NCBI GenBank assembly: GCA_965220955.1
Contig: CBDCRK010000015.1
Coordinates: 124,001 to 188,000, forward strand
Origin: CBDCRK01 sp965220955
Lineage (GTDB): Bacteria > Desulfobacterota > Binatia > Bin18 > CBDCRK01
DNA: 64,000 nucleotides
Reading direction: 5' to 3'
The position numbers were made by a program, and so were the translations under genes. This document shows, piece after piece, positions 9,314 to 16,224 of this stretch. The notes beneath the pieces were generated by a model that saw only the letters and a program-made list of their open reading frames with translations, made no database searches and was not told the DNA's origin. Positions within the stretch are counted from its first letter, which is position 1. The number at the start of each line of letters is the position of its first letter.

Positions 9314-9630
9314 GGGAGCCTGAGCAGGCGCTTGCTCAGCCCGACCCGGCCGCGTTTTATGAGCTGCTGTCGCGCGCCGTACAAGAATACCTGGCGGCCA
9401 AGCTCGACCTGCCGCCGGGCCGGATCGAGGCCCAGACGGTTGCGGCGTGTGGGGTGTCGGCCGACTGCGCGCAGCGTATCGCCGAGGTCCTGGCCGTGTG
9501 TGAGCAGGTGCATTTTGCACCGGGGATGGGTAAGGGCGACATGACGAGCGTCCTGCGGGCGGTCGGGGACATTGTCAGGCAACTTGAGCGGGATCAGACG
9601 TTTCCGGCTACTCCAGGTGTTCGAGCGTGA
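9314..9630 (+). pseudogene. C-terminal fragment of a BatD-like protein
   Basis: Read from just after hicB, the frame gives LREPEQALAQPDPAAFYELL, then SRAVQEYLAAKLDLPPG and GVSADCAQRIAEVLAVCEQV, ending IVRQLERDQTFPATPGVRA. This helical pattern (AFY..LS.A...YLA..L.LP) is that of the cytoplasmic C-terminal region of BatD/oxygen-tolerance proteins, which work with von Willebrand-domain BatA/BatB. All of the large extracytoplasmic part and the membrane segment are absent, so it is a remnant, possibly cut by the HicAB insertion. Family assignment is by pattern only. Confidence 0.5.
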
Positions 9631-9716
9631 ACCCGACAGAACGCGGCAGAGATTGTTCGGGTTGAGAGTTTTCGCGGCAACAGGGACAAGCGAACGCTCA
9701 TTTGTTGTTGAAACAC

Positions 9717-10460
9717 CTACCGTTGCATCCGTTTGAAGATGCGTTCGGGAAGGGCGCGCATGACCAGCATGATCAGGCGCCAGATGCGGCGCACGTAGAC
9801 CACGTCGCGGCGCCGGTGAATCGCTTCGACGACCGCAACGGCAACCTCTTCTGGCGTCGCCGTCAGCCACGCCGGCAGGTCCATCCCGTCGGTCATGCGC
9901 GTGCGCACGAACCCCGGCTTGACCGTCACAGCGTGGACGCCGGATGCGGCGAGCCGATTGCGCAACCCGGATAGAAACGCCGTGAACCCCGCCTTGGCCG
10001 AGCCGTAGACATAGTTCGCGGCCCGGCCGCGCTCGCCGGCAACGGAGCTGACGCCGACCAGGACGCCGCTGCCGCGTTGCTCGAACCGCTCGGCCAGCGC
10101 TCCCATCAGTAGCGCGGGACCGACGTAGTTGGTCCGCATCACCCGCTCCGCGGCGGCGACGTCCCGCGCGCTCTCCGCCTGACGCCCAAGCAGCCCGACG
10201 ACGCACACCGCTACGTCGGGCAAGGGGTCGAGTTCATTGAGCAGGGAAGTGTCACCATCCGCCTGGAGTACATCACACCGATGCAAGGTTACCGAGGCGC
10301 CGGTCCGCACCCGAAGGTCCCGCGCCTCGCGTTCGAGCGCGACCGGGTCGCGCGCCGCAAGCTGCAACGCCGCGCCATCGCGCGCAAGCTGACACGCGAT
10401 GGCGCGGCCGATATCCGATGTGGCGCCGATCACCAGCGCAGTTTCGCCCCCGCCATTCAT
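9717..10460 (-). CDS. dprE2: SDR oxidoreductase, DprE2-like
   Basis: It encodes 247 residues from MNGGGETALVIGATSDIGRA. The Rossmann motif is GATSDIGRAIA, the active-site pair is YVYGSAK (YxxxK), and the C-terminus is basic (RIWRLIMLVMRALPERIFKR), the typical membrane-associated tail of DprE2. In mycobacteria DprE2 reduces the 2-keto intermediate of decaprenylphosphoryl ribose to the arabinose form, after DprE1 oxidation. A DprE1-like gene and a UbiA-HAD gene lie in the same strand and block, supporting this pathway. The ATG overlaps the stop of the small gene upstream (ATGA). A 5' fragment of a second copy lies at 12.9-13.1 kb. Function in this organism is inferred; the lipid carrier and sugar are unknown. 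Confidence 0.75.
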   Translation of the reverse strand: MNGGGETALVIGATSDIGRAIACQLARDGAALQLAARDPVALEREARDLRVRTGASVTLHRCDVLQADGDTSLLNELDPLPDVAVCVVGLLGRQAESARDVAAAERVMRTNYVGPALLMGALAERFEQRGSGVLVGVSSVAGERGRAANYVYGSAKAGFTAFLSGLRNRLAASGVHAVTVKPGFVRTRMTDGMDLPAWLTATPEEVAVAVVEAIHRRRDVVYVRRIWRLIMLVMRALPERIFKRMQR

Positions 10461-10690
10461 GGCTCGCCTTGCTGGTCGCTCTCCAGCTCGGCGAGATCGA
10501 AACTGCCCTCCCAAACGTGGCCCGCACCGGACACGTCGTAGTCGAGAAGCTCAACGACCGCCGAGCATCCCATCTGGAGCGATAGTTGGCACCCCTTGAA
10601 GCGGAAAATGACCCGTCCTTTCAGGCTGTGGCGAGGGAGACGCACCACTGTCCGGTGCTGATTGCTGCGCATAGTCATGTCGTGCCTCAT
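10457..10690 (-). CDS. Small hypothetical protein upstream of dprE2
   Basis: It encodes 77 residues (MRHDMTMRSNQHRTVVRLPR at the start). The body has alternating hydrophobic residues (GRVIFRFKGCQLSLQMG, AVVELLDYDVSG) like a small beta protein, and an acidic end. Its stop overlaps the dprE2 start by four bases (ATGA), which supports real translation and coupling. No family recognised; it could also be the 3' remnant of a longer gene. Confidence 0.35.
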   Translation of the reverse strand: MRHDMTMRSNQHRTVVRLPRHSLKGRVIFRFKGCQLSLQMGCSAVVELLDYDVSGAGHVWEGSFDLAELESDQQGEP

Positions 10691-10777
10691 AGAGTTTTAG
10701 GAGAACTGCATGATGCGTGCAATAGGCGACTTAGCCATATGGAGACAAAATGAGGCACCCCCAACCGTCCGCGGCCG

Positions 10778-10809
10778 TTGACACATAATACGTGTACACA
10801 TGAAGTGTA
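10778..10809 (+). promoter_or_regulatory. Putative vapBC promoter element and operator
   Basis: A TTGACA box (10778-10783) is followed by an inverted repeat TACAC-atgaa-GTGTA (10795-10809) four bases before the vapB start. The repeat includes the palindrome GTGTACAC. No good -10 is visible at the usual spacing, so the promoter call is tentative; the repeat fits autorepression by the antitoxin. Confidence 0.35.
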
Positions 10810-10813
10810 TTTC

Positions 10814-11041
10814 ATGAACGTCACGCTTTCCATTGATGATCGGACAGTGGCCGACGCAAGGCGCATCGCCGCCACTCGCGGTACGAGCTTGAACCAACTC
10901 ATCCGTGACTATCTCAAGGAGCTGACGCAGCCCGGCGACGCGGAGGCGCTGGTAGCGCGGCTGGACGCCATGTGGTCGGAGGAGGATGCCTACCGCTCGA
11001 CAAGCCCCTGGACACGCGACGAGTTGCATGAGCGGTCGTGA
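10814..11041 (+). CDS. VapB-like ribbon-helix-helix antitoxin
   Basis: It encodes 75 residues. The N-terminus MNVTLSIDDRTVADARRIAA, then TRGTSLNQLIRDYLKEL, is a ribbon-helix-helix pattern; the tail (MWSEEDAYRSTSPWTRDELH) should bind the toxin. The next gene starts inside its 3' end (overlap 11028-11041), as usual for VapBC-type pairs. The antitoxin looks intact, although its toxin is truncated. Confidence 0.8.
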   Translation: MNVTLSIDDRTVADARRIAATRGTSLNQLIRDYLKELTQPGDAEALVARLDAMWSEEDAYRSTSPWTRDELHERS

Positions 11042-11381
11042 GTTCATCGATACCAACGTTCTCGTGTATGCGCACGACGCCCGGGATCCCGTTAAACAGG
11101 CCCGGGCCCGCGCAGTCATTCGGGGCTTGATGCGGGAGTGTCGAGGGGTGCTGTCGCTACAGGTTCTCCAGGAGTTTTTCGCCGTCGCAACTCGCAAGCT
11201 CGGTATGGAGGGCGAGGAGGCTAAGCGACGCGTGGTGCTCTATTCGCGGTTTGACGTCATTCGTCTATCGCTTGTTGATCTGCTGGGCGCTATCGATCTG
11301 CATCGGCTGCATGGCCTTTCGTTTTGGGATGGTCTTACGGGAACCAGCCCTGTGGCGCGAACGTGTCCAGGATGCGGGTGA
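11028..11381 (+). pseudogene. VapC-like PIN-domain toxin, C-terminally truncated
   Basis: The PIN start is clear: FIDTNVLVYAHD (first Asp), then SLQVLQEFFAVATRK (Glu), then LHRLHGLSFWDGL (third Asp). Normal VapC continues with a helix and a final acidic strand, but here the sequence leaves the family after FWDGL (about 11335) and reads TGTSPVARTCPGCG before a stop. The bases from 11337 onward match part of dprE1 on the opposite strand, so the gene was cut by a recombination that joined it to a dprE1 fragment. Probably inactive, or with reduced metal binding. Confidence 0.75.
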
Positions 11382-11450
11382 GCACCGGCATCGCAGGGCA
11401 GCGCGCCCGTCCCGGCGTCGAACGCCTGCATTGATTCAATCCGATTTCCA
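11337..11450 (-). pseudogene. Internal fragment of a second dprE1 copy
   Basis: On the minus strand the sequence aligns with 12580-12685 of the intact dprE1, at roughly three quarters identity by eye. The shared protein reading is MQAFDAGTGALPCDAG here and MQAFDAETGMLTCEAG in the intact gene. It lacks both ends of the gene and lies directly against the broken vapC. It is a diverged copy rather than a recent exact duplication. Confidence 0.7.
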
Positions 11451-11480
11451 TCTACGATTCACCGACAACATCCCCGTCCT

Positions 11481-12857
11481 TTACAGCGCAAGTCTACGCG
11501 AAAGTTCGGAGACGAATTGGGGCGCTGTCCCAGCTGCCTCAGCCCGCACGGCCTCGAAAGCAGTGTGCCGGGGATAGCCCTCACGCACCCGCTCCGGCGT
11601 ACAACAGGCGTCTTTGGCGAGGTACACGCGCCCGCCGTGTCGGTGGGTGATCTCGTCGAGCGCGTCGAGCAACGCTGGCGTATCCTGGCGCAGCGGGAAG
11701 TCGAGCGCCAGCGTATAGCCCTCCATTGGGAACGACATCAGCCCCTCCCCGCCAGGGCCGAACAGTTTGAGGACCACGAGGAATGGGGCCTGCCCGGACG
11801 CGGCAGAGCCTTCAGCCGGGGAGCGCGAGGGGGACACCCCTCGCATGGAGATGCGCTCCAGCAAAGCCGCCAAACCGGCCGGGCTCTCCACCTTGGGCAG
11901 CACGCACTGGTACTGGACGAACCCTTTCCGCCCGTAGAGACGGTTCCACGACGCGACCCGGTCGAGGGGAAAGAAGAACGGATCGAAGTGTAGCGGACGC
12001 GCTCCGACACGCGCCCGCCCCCGCCGGTAGTACAGCACGTTGAAGACCCCGACCGAGGTCCGGTTGAGCAGCGCGGCCGGCGCATCGACCGGCACCCTCA
12101 GCGTGCCGGCCCGCGGCCGGCGCAGCGGATCATCCGCAAGCCGCGACGGCAGTGCGTTGCGGTCCATGAACGCGCCGCGCGTCAGCAGCGAGCGGCCCAG
12201 CTTCGCGCCGCGCGCCAGACAGTCAATCCAGGCTACGCTATACGGCCAGTCGCGGGACGCCTCGAACAAGGCCATGGTCTCGTCGAGGTCACGCGCGGCC
12301 AGGGTCTCCTCCAGGACGAAGGCGGTCTCGATGGGCTTAAGCCGAAAGCGTGCGGAGAGGATCACGCCGGTCAGACCCATGCCGCCGAGGGTCGCGCGAA
12401 AGAGGTCCGCGTGTTCGGTCCGGCTGCACTCGCGGATCTCGCCGTCCGCGGTTGCCAGCGTCAAGGCTTCCACGTGCGCGCCGAAGGAGCCGTCGCAATG
12501 ATGGTTCTTGCCGTGTACGTCGGCAGCGATCATGCCGCCGACGGTGACGAACTTCGTCCCCGGCACCACCGGCGGAAACCAACTCCGCGGCGTGAACGTG
12601 TCCAGGATGTCGGCCAGCAGCACGCCGGCCTCGCAGGTGAGCATGCCTGTCTCGGCATCGAACGCCTGCATGCGGTCCATCGCCAACATGGACAGCGTGA
12701 GTTCGGGGTTGAGCGCGGCGTCGCCGTAGGCGCGCCCATTGCCACGGGCGATCAGCGTTTGGCCGCGATGCAGCAGGCCGGGCAGGTCCTCTACCCGGCG
12801 CAGGGGTTCCAGCCGGCAATCAAGCACCGGATACCGGCCCCAGCCGGCGAGTTTCAC
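11481..12857 (-). CDS. dprE1: FAD-dependent oxidase, DprE1-like
   Basis: It encodes 458 residues from a GTG at 12857, chosen because GGGAGGTGG precedes it and because homologous fragments start at the same point. The FAD-binding region reads RGNGRAYGDAA (38-48), PGTKFVTVGGMIAADVHGKNHH (near 97-119) and LGGMGLTGVI. Near the C-terminus, VYLAKDA holds the conserved Lys (about 415) matching the catalytic Lys of mycobacterial DprE1. DprE1 oxidises the 2'-hydroxyl of polyprenylphosphoryl ribose so that DprE2 can complete epimerisation to the arabinose donor. The GTG overlaps the stop of a probable gtrA remnant (GTGA). The full family length and motifs suggest a working enzyme. Confidence 0.8.
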   Translation of the reverse strand: MKLAGWGRYPVLDCRLEPLRRVEDLPGLLHRGQTLIARGNGRAYGDAALNPELTLSMLAMDRMQAFDAETGMLTCEAGVLLADILDTFTPRSWFPPVVPGTKFVTVGGMIAADVHGKNHHCDGSFGAHVEALTLATADGEIRECSRTEHADLFRATLGGMGLTGVILSARFRLKPIETAFVLEETLAARDLDETMALFEASRDWPYSVAWIDCLARGAKLGRSLLTRGAFMDRNALPSRLADDPLRRPRAGTLRVPVDAPAALLNRTSVGVFNVLYYRRGRARVGARPLHFDPFFFPLDRVASWNRLYGRKGFVQYQCVLPKVESPAGLAALLERISMRGVSPSRSPAEGSAASGQAPFLVVLKLFGPGGEGLMSFPMEGYTLALDFPLRQDTPALLDALDEITHRHGGRVYLAKDACCTPERVREGYPRHTAFEAVRAEAAGTAPQFVSELSRRLAL

Positions 12858-13069
12858 GGCGCCACCTCCCGGAATACGAAGCGCTTGTCGAGGCCGTTTG
12901 CGGCGACGCATCCGACGGGGAGCCCGCCAGCCGCGCCGCGCACCCACTGGCCGCCAGAGCGCGCGATGGCGCGGCCGATGTCTGACGTAGCGCCGATCAC
13001 CAGCACCGTTTTGATCCTATCGTTCACCGTGTAGTCTGTCCGTAGTCCGCCTTCACGGTCGCTACGCAC
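12854..13069 (-). pseudogene. Chimeric remnant: 5' dprE2 joined to 3' GtrA-like
   Basis: It reads NDRIKTVLVIGATSDIGRAIA, nearly the same as the start of dprE2, then switches to a different protein: SGGQWVRGAAGGLPVGCVAA, then NGLDKRFVFREVAP. The second half resembles the last membrane helix and the NKRFVF-type ending of GtrA-family flippase-like proteins. The switch falls where both copies share GCCATCGCG. Its TGA overlaps the dprE1 GTG, as a native upstream gene in the operon would. In mycobacteria a GtrA protein (Rv3789) is also next to dprE1. The dprE2 part is clear; the GtrA part is less certain. Confidence 0.55.
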
Positions 13070-13219
13070 TTGCTGTCGAGGCTCCCGCTGTACCGGTCGA
13101 ACTGGTTGAAATCGAAGTCCCGGTTATCAAAACCGGGTTGTCTGCGGTGGGCGGGAAGGTCGTTCGCGTGCGCTGGACCCATTGCCCTGGCAGCGATCTG
13201 CCGAGGGGGTCCTGGTGCT
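13070..13219 (-). other. Possible unidentified coding remnant
   Basis: In two overlapping minus-strand frames the sequence looks protein-like: WVQRTRTTFPPTADNPVLITG in one and NRDFDFNQFDRYSGSLDSK in the other, joined by an apparent frameshift near 13130. I recognise no family. It may belong to a lost gene of the envelope cluster. Confidence 0.25.
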
Positions 13220-13765
13220 CTACAACAGCTTGACCAGAGCGACAATCAATCCTCCCTGGGTAATCAGGGCGCCAAACAGCCATTTCAGCAGATCGGACTT
13301 GAGGGCTTCAATATTGGCCCTGGTTTCCTGTCGTAGGGTTTCAATATTGGCCCTGGTTTCTTGCCGCAGGGCTTCAATATTGGCCCTGGTTTCTTGCCGC
13401 AGGGCTTCAATATCCCGCTGGACAATTGCAATATTGGCCCTGGTTTCTTGCCGCAGGGCTTCAATATCCCGCTGGACAATTGCAATATCGGCCTTGGTTT
13501 CTTGCCGCAGGGCTTCAATATCGGCCTTGGTTTCTTGCCGCAGGGCTTCAATATCCCGCTGGACAATTGCAATATCGGCCTTGGTTGCCTGCCGCAGGGC
13601 TTCAATATCCCGCTGGACAATTGCAATATCGGCCTTGGTTGCCAGATTGCTGTTGAGCAGGCTGACCTGCTCACTCGCGAGGGCCTCGGCCTGTTCCTCG
13701 GTAAAGCCTTTTTCCGTCAGGTGTTTGACGAATTTATGGGTGTCGAAGGCGATGGCTTCGCTCAT
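13220..13765 (-). CDS. DUF1640-like coiled-coil protein with internal repeats and C-terminal anchor
   Basis: It encodes 181 residues. Residues 1-40 (FDTHKFVKHLTEKGFTEEQA, then EALASEQVSLL) fit the head of DUF1640/CCDC90-type proteins. Residues 41-155 are a run of near-identical units of 18 (TKADIAIVQRDIEALRQE) and 11 (TKADIEALRQE) residues with T/K/R and D/N changes. The 11-residue steps suggest a hendecad coiled coil, 18 being 7+11. The C-terminus (WLFGALITQGGLIVALVKLL) is one membrane helix. The family forms membrane-anchored coiled coils; no activity is established. The units are also repeats at DNA level, so copy number may vary by slippage. It sits between two dprE1/dprE2 remnants. Confidence 0.75.
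   Translation of the reverse strand: MSEAIAFDTHKFVKHLTEKGFTEEQAEALASEQVSLLNSNLATKADIAIVQRDIEALRQATKADIAIVQRDIEALRQETKADIEALRQETKADIAIVQRDIEALRQETRANIAIVQRDIEALRQETRANIEALRQETRANIETLRQETRANIEALKSDLLKWLFGALITQGGLIVALVKLL
13303..13649. repeat. Tandem 54- and 33-base repeats in the coiled-coil gene
   Basis: On the plus strand, blocks beginning GCAGGGCTTCAATAT recur at 33- or 54-base steps. The longer form adds CCCGCTGGACAATTGCAAT. Two base variants alternate, ATTGGCCCTGG in the left half and ATCGGCCTTGG in the right half, showing block-wise expansion. All steps are multiples of three, so the frame is kept. Confidence 0.85.
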
Positions 13766-13789
13766 GGAGAGGGATTCTAATGGAACATA

Positions 13790-14032
13790 TCACCGGGTGC
13801 AACCATCGAGGTGGCTCGCGGCGGACGTATTCGCGCTGCATATGACGCCGTCGGCCAATGCTGTGATTGTCTCCAGCCCCGGCAATGCGCCAAGGTCGCC
13901 GTAGGAACGCCCGTTGCCGCGCACGATCAATGTCTCGCCACAATGCAACAGACCGGGCAGGTCCTCGGGCCGGCGCAGCGGTTCCAGCCGCGTCCATACC
14001 GCATCGCTCACCACAAACCGGAGGTTTTGCAT
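13790..14032 (-). pseudogene. N-terminal fragment of a third dprE1 copy
   Basis: It reads SDAVWTRLEPLRRPEDLPGL, then LHCGETLIVRGNGRSYGD, against CRLEPLRRVEDLPGL and LHRGQTLIARGNGRAYGD in the intact gene. After about residue 50 the match is lost and the frame stops. The start overlaps the 3' end of the sulfatase gene. It retains the FAD-binding loop but no catalytic part, so it is a remnant. Confidence 0.75.
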
Positions 14033-16224
14033 TCAATCACCGTTGAAGTTGAATCAGGACTCTCCTTCCAAGAGAATCCTAAATGTCCACAGTCCCTAGC
14101 TTCAACGGGTGGTAACTCGTCGTTAGACGGTTTCCGCGCGTCCTCGTCAAGGGTCCGCTTCCCCTCCTCGGGCTTTCCCTTTGCCTTGCCCCCCTCATCG
14201 AGCCGATACCTCGCATCTGCCGCCCTCGGATGAAGGCACAGCGCAGACCCCTCGGGGCAGAGCCAGTCGCCGTAGGTGACCTCCTTGTACACCATCGGCC
14301 ACTCGGACGTGCGATGGCCGTCAATGAGCGTGTGCAACTGCCCGACGTGTTCGCGTAGATCGTCACCGCCCCCGACGGGCTCGCCCTCGTCCGGGTCAAC
14401 GGCGAGATCGAAGACCCAGGTCTCGTCGTTCCACGGCAGGTAGACCAGCTTACGTTGATCGATCACAAAACCACGGCAGCGCATGAAACTACAGCAACCG
14501 AAAAAACGCGGTATCCCACGGGTGTCGAACCCAGGATCGAGAAAATTGCGCCCCAAAAGTCTGCCACGTAACTCGGGTACAATCTCCATGTCCCAATGGG
14601 CGAGCAGCGTGGGCGTGATGTCGATCAGACTGACGTTGTGGTCAATCCGACCCGACGTGATGTCCGGTCCCGCCAACACCAGCGGGACCCGCAGCCCTTC
14701 CTCAAAGTAGTTGTTGTCGTGCTGGAGCACGCCATGATTGCCAAATCCCTCGCCGTGGTCACCGACCACCAGGATCAGAGTGTTGTCGAGGACCTCCCGC
14801 TCACGCAGCACTTCCAACAGCAGACCCAGCACTCGGTCGGTTTCTTCCACTAGGCGTGCATAGCGCTGGGCCGGCGTCTCGATCGGCTTACCGTCCCTGG
14901 CCAGGCGTGAGCGGAGTTTGCGCGGCAACTGGTATGGGTGGTGAATCGCCGACGTGAGGAGGGTTGCGAAAAAGGGTTGCGATCTGTCGCCGGCGTCGAG
15001 CCAACGGGCCAATGCGGGGGCTAAGGTCTCGTCTTCGGAAGCCAGGTAGCCAAGGGTCTCCCCCCCCCCCGGAAATCCTTGGAAATCTTCCCACGCCTCG
15101 AAGTGCTCGTAACCGAATTTCTCGACCAGCCGTGGCCGTTGCTCGAAGGAGCCGACCGCGCTCTGAAAAAACGCCGTCCGGTAACCGGCACTCCGCAAAA
15201 TGGACGGCAGGCATTGCAACGCCGGATCGTGCGAGACCTCAATCACACCCCGCTGCATCGTGGGCAGTCGTGCGCACAGGATCGAGAATAGCGCCTTGGT
15301 GGTGTGCGGCAAAACGGTCCGTACCTGGTGGCCCGCCACACCACGTGCAGCAAGTTGGGCGAGCACCGGCGTCTCGGCCTGTCGTATCTCTGCCCGCGCC
15401 AGCGAGGTGTGGTCGTAGCGCGTCGATTCGAGAAGATAAAACAGCACGTTTGGGCGCTCGCCCAACGCGAAGGTTTCTATCGCGGTGTCGCTCACCAAGC
15501 GCTTGTGCGCGTAGCCGGCGAAGCTGCCCTTTCCGAACCGGCTGGTGGCGGTCCGGGCGATAGTGACGAGCACATTCTTTCCCAGGATATGCGCATCGAC
15601 CAGGCTCGGAGTCGGCAGCGCGTAGCTCAGGACTGTGGCTAACACGGCGCACAACCATGCGCAGCAGGCTCGCGCCCGACCGTGACTACGCCGGTCCCAG
15701 GGACCCGCGTAGCGCCGAAGCAGCTTGCGCAGTCCTATTGACACGCCACTGAGAACCGCGAGCACCAGCACCAGAAAGAGCACAAGTATAGGCTGGATCA
15801 TACCGCGCAGCACCGTCTCGGCCTCAGCCCACTGCCGAACTATGATCTCAAAAATAGACCAACTCAACTGTTCGCCGGCGAGAGCCAGATAGATTGCGTT
15901 CAGGGCGGCTAAGAGAGCCACGCCCGCTGCCACGGGTACGGTCAACCAGTTGGCGAAGCGCATAGACGCTTCGAGCCAAGCGAAGGCACCCGCCGCTCCC
16001 ATGAACACGACAACGTCGATCAGCATTGAGGTGGGAAGCACCCACCATTCGACCGGTGGGTGAAGAGCGAGCAGGCGGGTCGTCTTGGCGATCGTCGTGG
16101 CCAGCAGCGCGAGCATAAATAGATAGCTCGACGGTGCCACGAGCAGCCGTATCCACGAGGTCCAGTCGATGGCGGTCCGCACGCCGAATACCATTAGCGC
16201 CCTCATCAGCAGTACCCTCAACAC
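14008..16224 (-). CDS. LtaS-type membrane sulfatase (phosphoglycerol/phosphoethanolamine transferase-like)
   Basis: It encodes about 738 residues. The start is a GTG at 16224 that overlaps the previous stop (GTGTTGA); ATG 16206 is an alternative. Residues 1-215 hold about five membrane helices. An alkaline-phosphatase-fold domain follows: RPNVLFYLLESTRYDHTSLA with the likely Thr/Ser nucleophile near 265, then VVGDHGEGFGNHG near 484-496 (metal-binding Asp/His), and QHDNNYFEEGLRVPLVL. Such enzymes transfer phosphoglycerol or phosphoethanolamine to envelope glycans or lipid A outside the membrane. It is transcribed with the TMTC-like gene upstream. Beyond about residue 610 the tail is charged and unusual, and the last codons run into a dprE1 remnant, so the native C-terminus may have been altered. 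Confidence 0.8.
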   Translation of the reverse strand: MLRVLLMRALMVFGVRTAIDWTSWIRLLVAPSSYLFMLALLATTIAKTTRLLALHPPVEWWVLPTSMLIDVVVFMGAAGAFAWLEASMRFANWLTVPVAAGVALLAALNAIYLALAGEQLSWSIFEIIVRQWAEAETVLRGMIQPILVLFLVLVLAVLSGVSIGLRKLLRRYAGPWDRRSHGRARACCAWLCAVLATVLSYALPTPSLVDAHILGKNVLVTIARTATSRFGKGSFAGYAHKRLVSDTAIETFALGERPNVLFYLLESTRYDHTSLARAEIRQAETPVLAQLAARGVAGHQVRTVLPHTTKALFSILCARLPTMQRGVIEVSHDPALQCLPSILRSAGYRTAFFQSAVGSFEQRPRLVEKFGYEHFEAWEDFQGFPGGGETLGYLASEDETLAPALARWLDAGDRSQPFFATLLTSAIHHPYQLPRKLRSRLARDGKPIETPAQRYARLVEETDRVLGLLLEVLREREVLDNTLILVVGDHGEGFGNHGVLQHDNNYFEEGLRVPLVLAGPDITSGRIDHNVSLIDITPTLLAHWDMEIVPELRGRLLGRNFLDPGFDTRGIPRFFGCCSFMRCRGFVIDQRKLVYLPWNDETWVFDLAVDPDEGEPVGGGDDLREHVGQLHTLIDGHRTSEWPMVYKEVTYGDWLCPEGSALCLHPRAADARYRLDEGGKAKGKPEEGKRTLDEDARKPSNDELPPVEARDCGHLGFSWKESPDSTSTVIECKTSGLW

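Noticed and set aside
10697..11197. A 166-codon minus-strand open frame opposite vapBC
   Set aside because: It is the shadow of the antitoxin and toxin frames in GC-rich DNA, with no family and no ribosome site.
12040..13034. Long plus-strand frames opposite dprE1
   Set aside because: They are complements of the clearly real dprE1 gene, with biased arginine/proline/serine composition.
13303..13649. A CRISPR-like array
   Set aside because: Repeats are in frame within a coiled-coil gene; the sequence between them is also repeated, so there are no spacers.
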